Source: Streptomyces sp. NRRL WC-3549 (GTDB lineage Bacteria > Actinomycetota > Actinomycetes > Streptomycetales > Streptomycetaceae). Taken from it: a DNA stretch of 6,561 nucleotides. Position numbers and translations under genes: made by a program. The notes beneath the pieces were generated by a model. That model made no database searches. It was given only the letters and a program-made list of their open reading frames with translations, and was not told where the DNA came from. Every line of letters begins with the position of its first letter. Within the stretch, counting starts at the first letter, position 1. This document shows positions 6,545 to 6,561 of this stretch, piece after piece. The stretch lies in NCBI RefSeq assembly GCF_000721935.1, contig NZ_KL585405.1, forward strand, positions 13,706 through 20,266, given 5' to 3'.

Positions 6545-6561
6545 CTGTCTCTTATACACAT
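6545..6561. other. Tn5/Nextera transposase mosaic-end adapter (not genomic)
   Basis: CTGTCTCTTATACACAT equals the first 17 of the 19 bases of the Tn5 mosaic end used in tagmentation libraries (CTGTCTCTTATACACATCT). It is AT-rich in sharp contrast to everything before it and sits at the last base of the window. Read in reverse it generates false protein starts MCIRDS and MYKRQ, well-known signatures of untrimmed adapter. It should be trimmed; it is not evidence of a transposon in the organism. Confidence 0.96.

Noticed and set aside
5933..6561. Minus-strand open frames beginning MCIRDS and MYKRQ at the right edge
   Set aside because: Their starts lie within the Nextera mosaic-end adapter, and their bodies read through the secA terminator into antisense secA. 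They are artefacts.
6545..6561. A real Tn5-like transposon end in the chromosome
   Set aside because: The match is to the engineered mosaic end, located exactly at the contig edge, with no transposase or target duplication visible. Library adapter is the simple explanation.
1..6561. A novel defence, CRISPR, biosynthetic or mobile system
   Set aside because: I found no repeat-spacer array, integrase, transposase, toxin-antitoxin pair, retron-like RNA, or synthase gene. All well-supported genes belong to known families in what looks like a conserved housekeeping setting.

Overview
This window comes from a high-GC actinobacterium, almost certainly Streptomyces or a close relative. The evidence is strong G/C at third codon positions, GTG starts, strong hairpin terminators without U-tracts, and close resemblance of the SecA, Hpf and LuxR-type regulator proteins to the Streptomyces versions I remember. 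Both ends look like contig ends. The left end cuts into a gene, and the right end finishes in 17 bases of the Tn5/Nextera transposase mosaic end, which is library adapter and not genome.

Layout, left to right: (1) the C-terminal part of hpf (long-form ribosome hibernation factor) on +, closed by a perfect 15-bp stem-loop at 453-485. (2) A NarL/LuxR-type response regulator at 582-1334 on +, with no sensor kinase beside it, followed by a hairpin. (3) A convergent two-gene unit on the minus strand: a GNAT acetyltransferase (3184-2594) followed 10 nt later by a winged-helix protein of the YcaQ/AlkX DNA glycosylase family (2583-1408). The Shine-Dalgarno sequence of the second gene overlaps the stop codon of the first. 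(4) A divergent control region (3185-3426) with a 10-bp inverted repeat and a candidate -10 box. (5) secA (3427-6255, +), complete, closed by a perfect 18-bp stem-loop at 6268-6306. (6) About 240 nt of very GC-rich, low-complexity sequence with no supportable gene, then the adapter.

Functionally this is a housekeeping neighbourhood: ribosome dormancy (Hpf), an apparently orphan transcriptional regulator, a probable DNA-repair glycosylase co-expressed with an acetyltransferase, and the essential protein-export motor. From memory, the order hpf - response regulator - (minus-strand genes) - secA is conserved in Streptomyces. I see no mobile element, CRISPR array, RNA gene or biosynthetic cluster, and no TTA (bldA-dependent) codon in frame in any of the genes. 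I do not see an undescribed multi-gene system. The most useful points for a second look are the adapter at the right end, the QxD glycosylase with its coupled GNAT partner, and the dyad upstream of secA.
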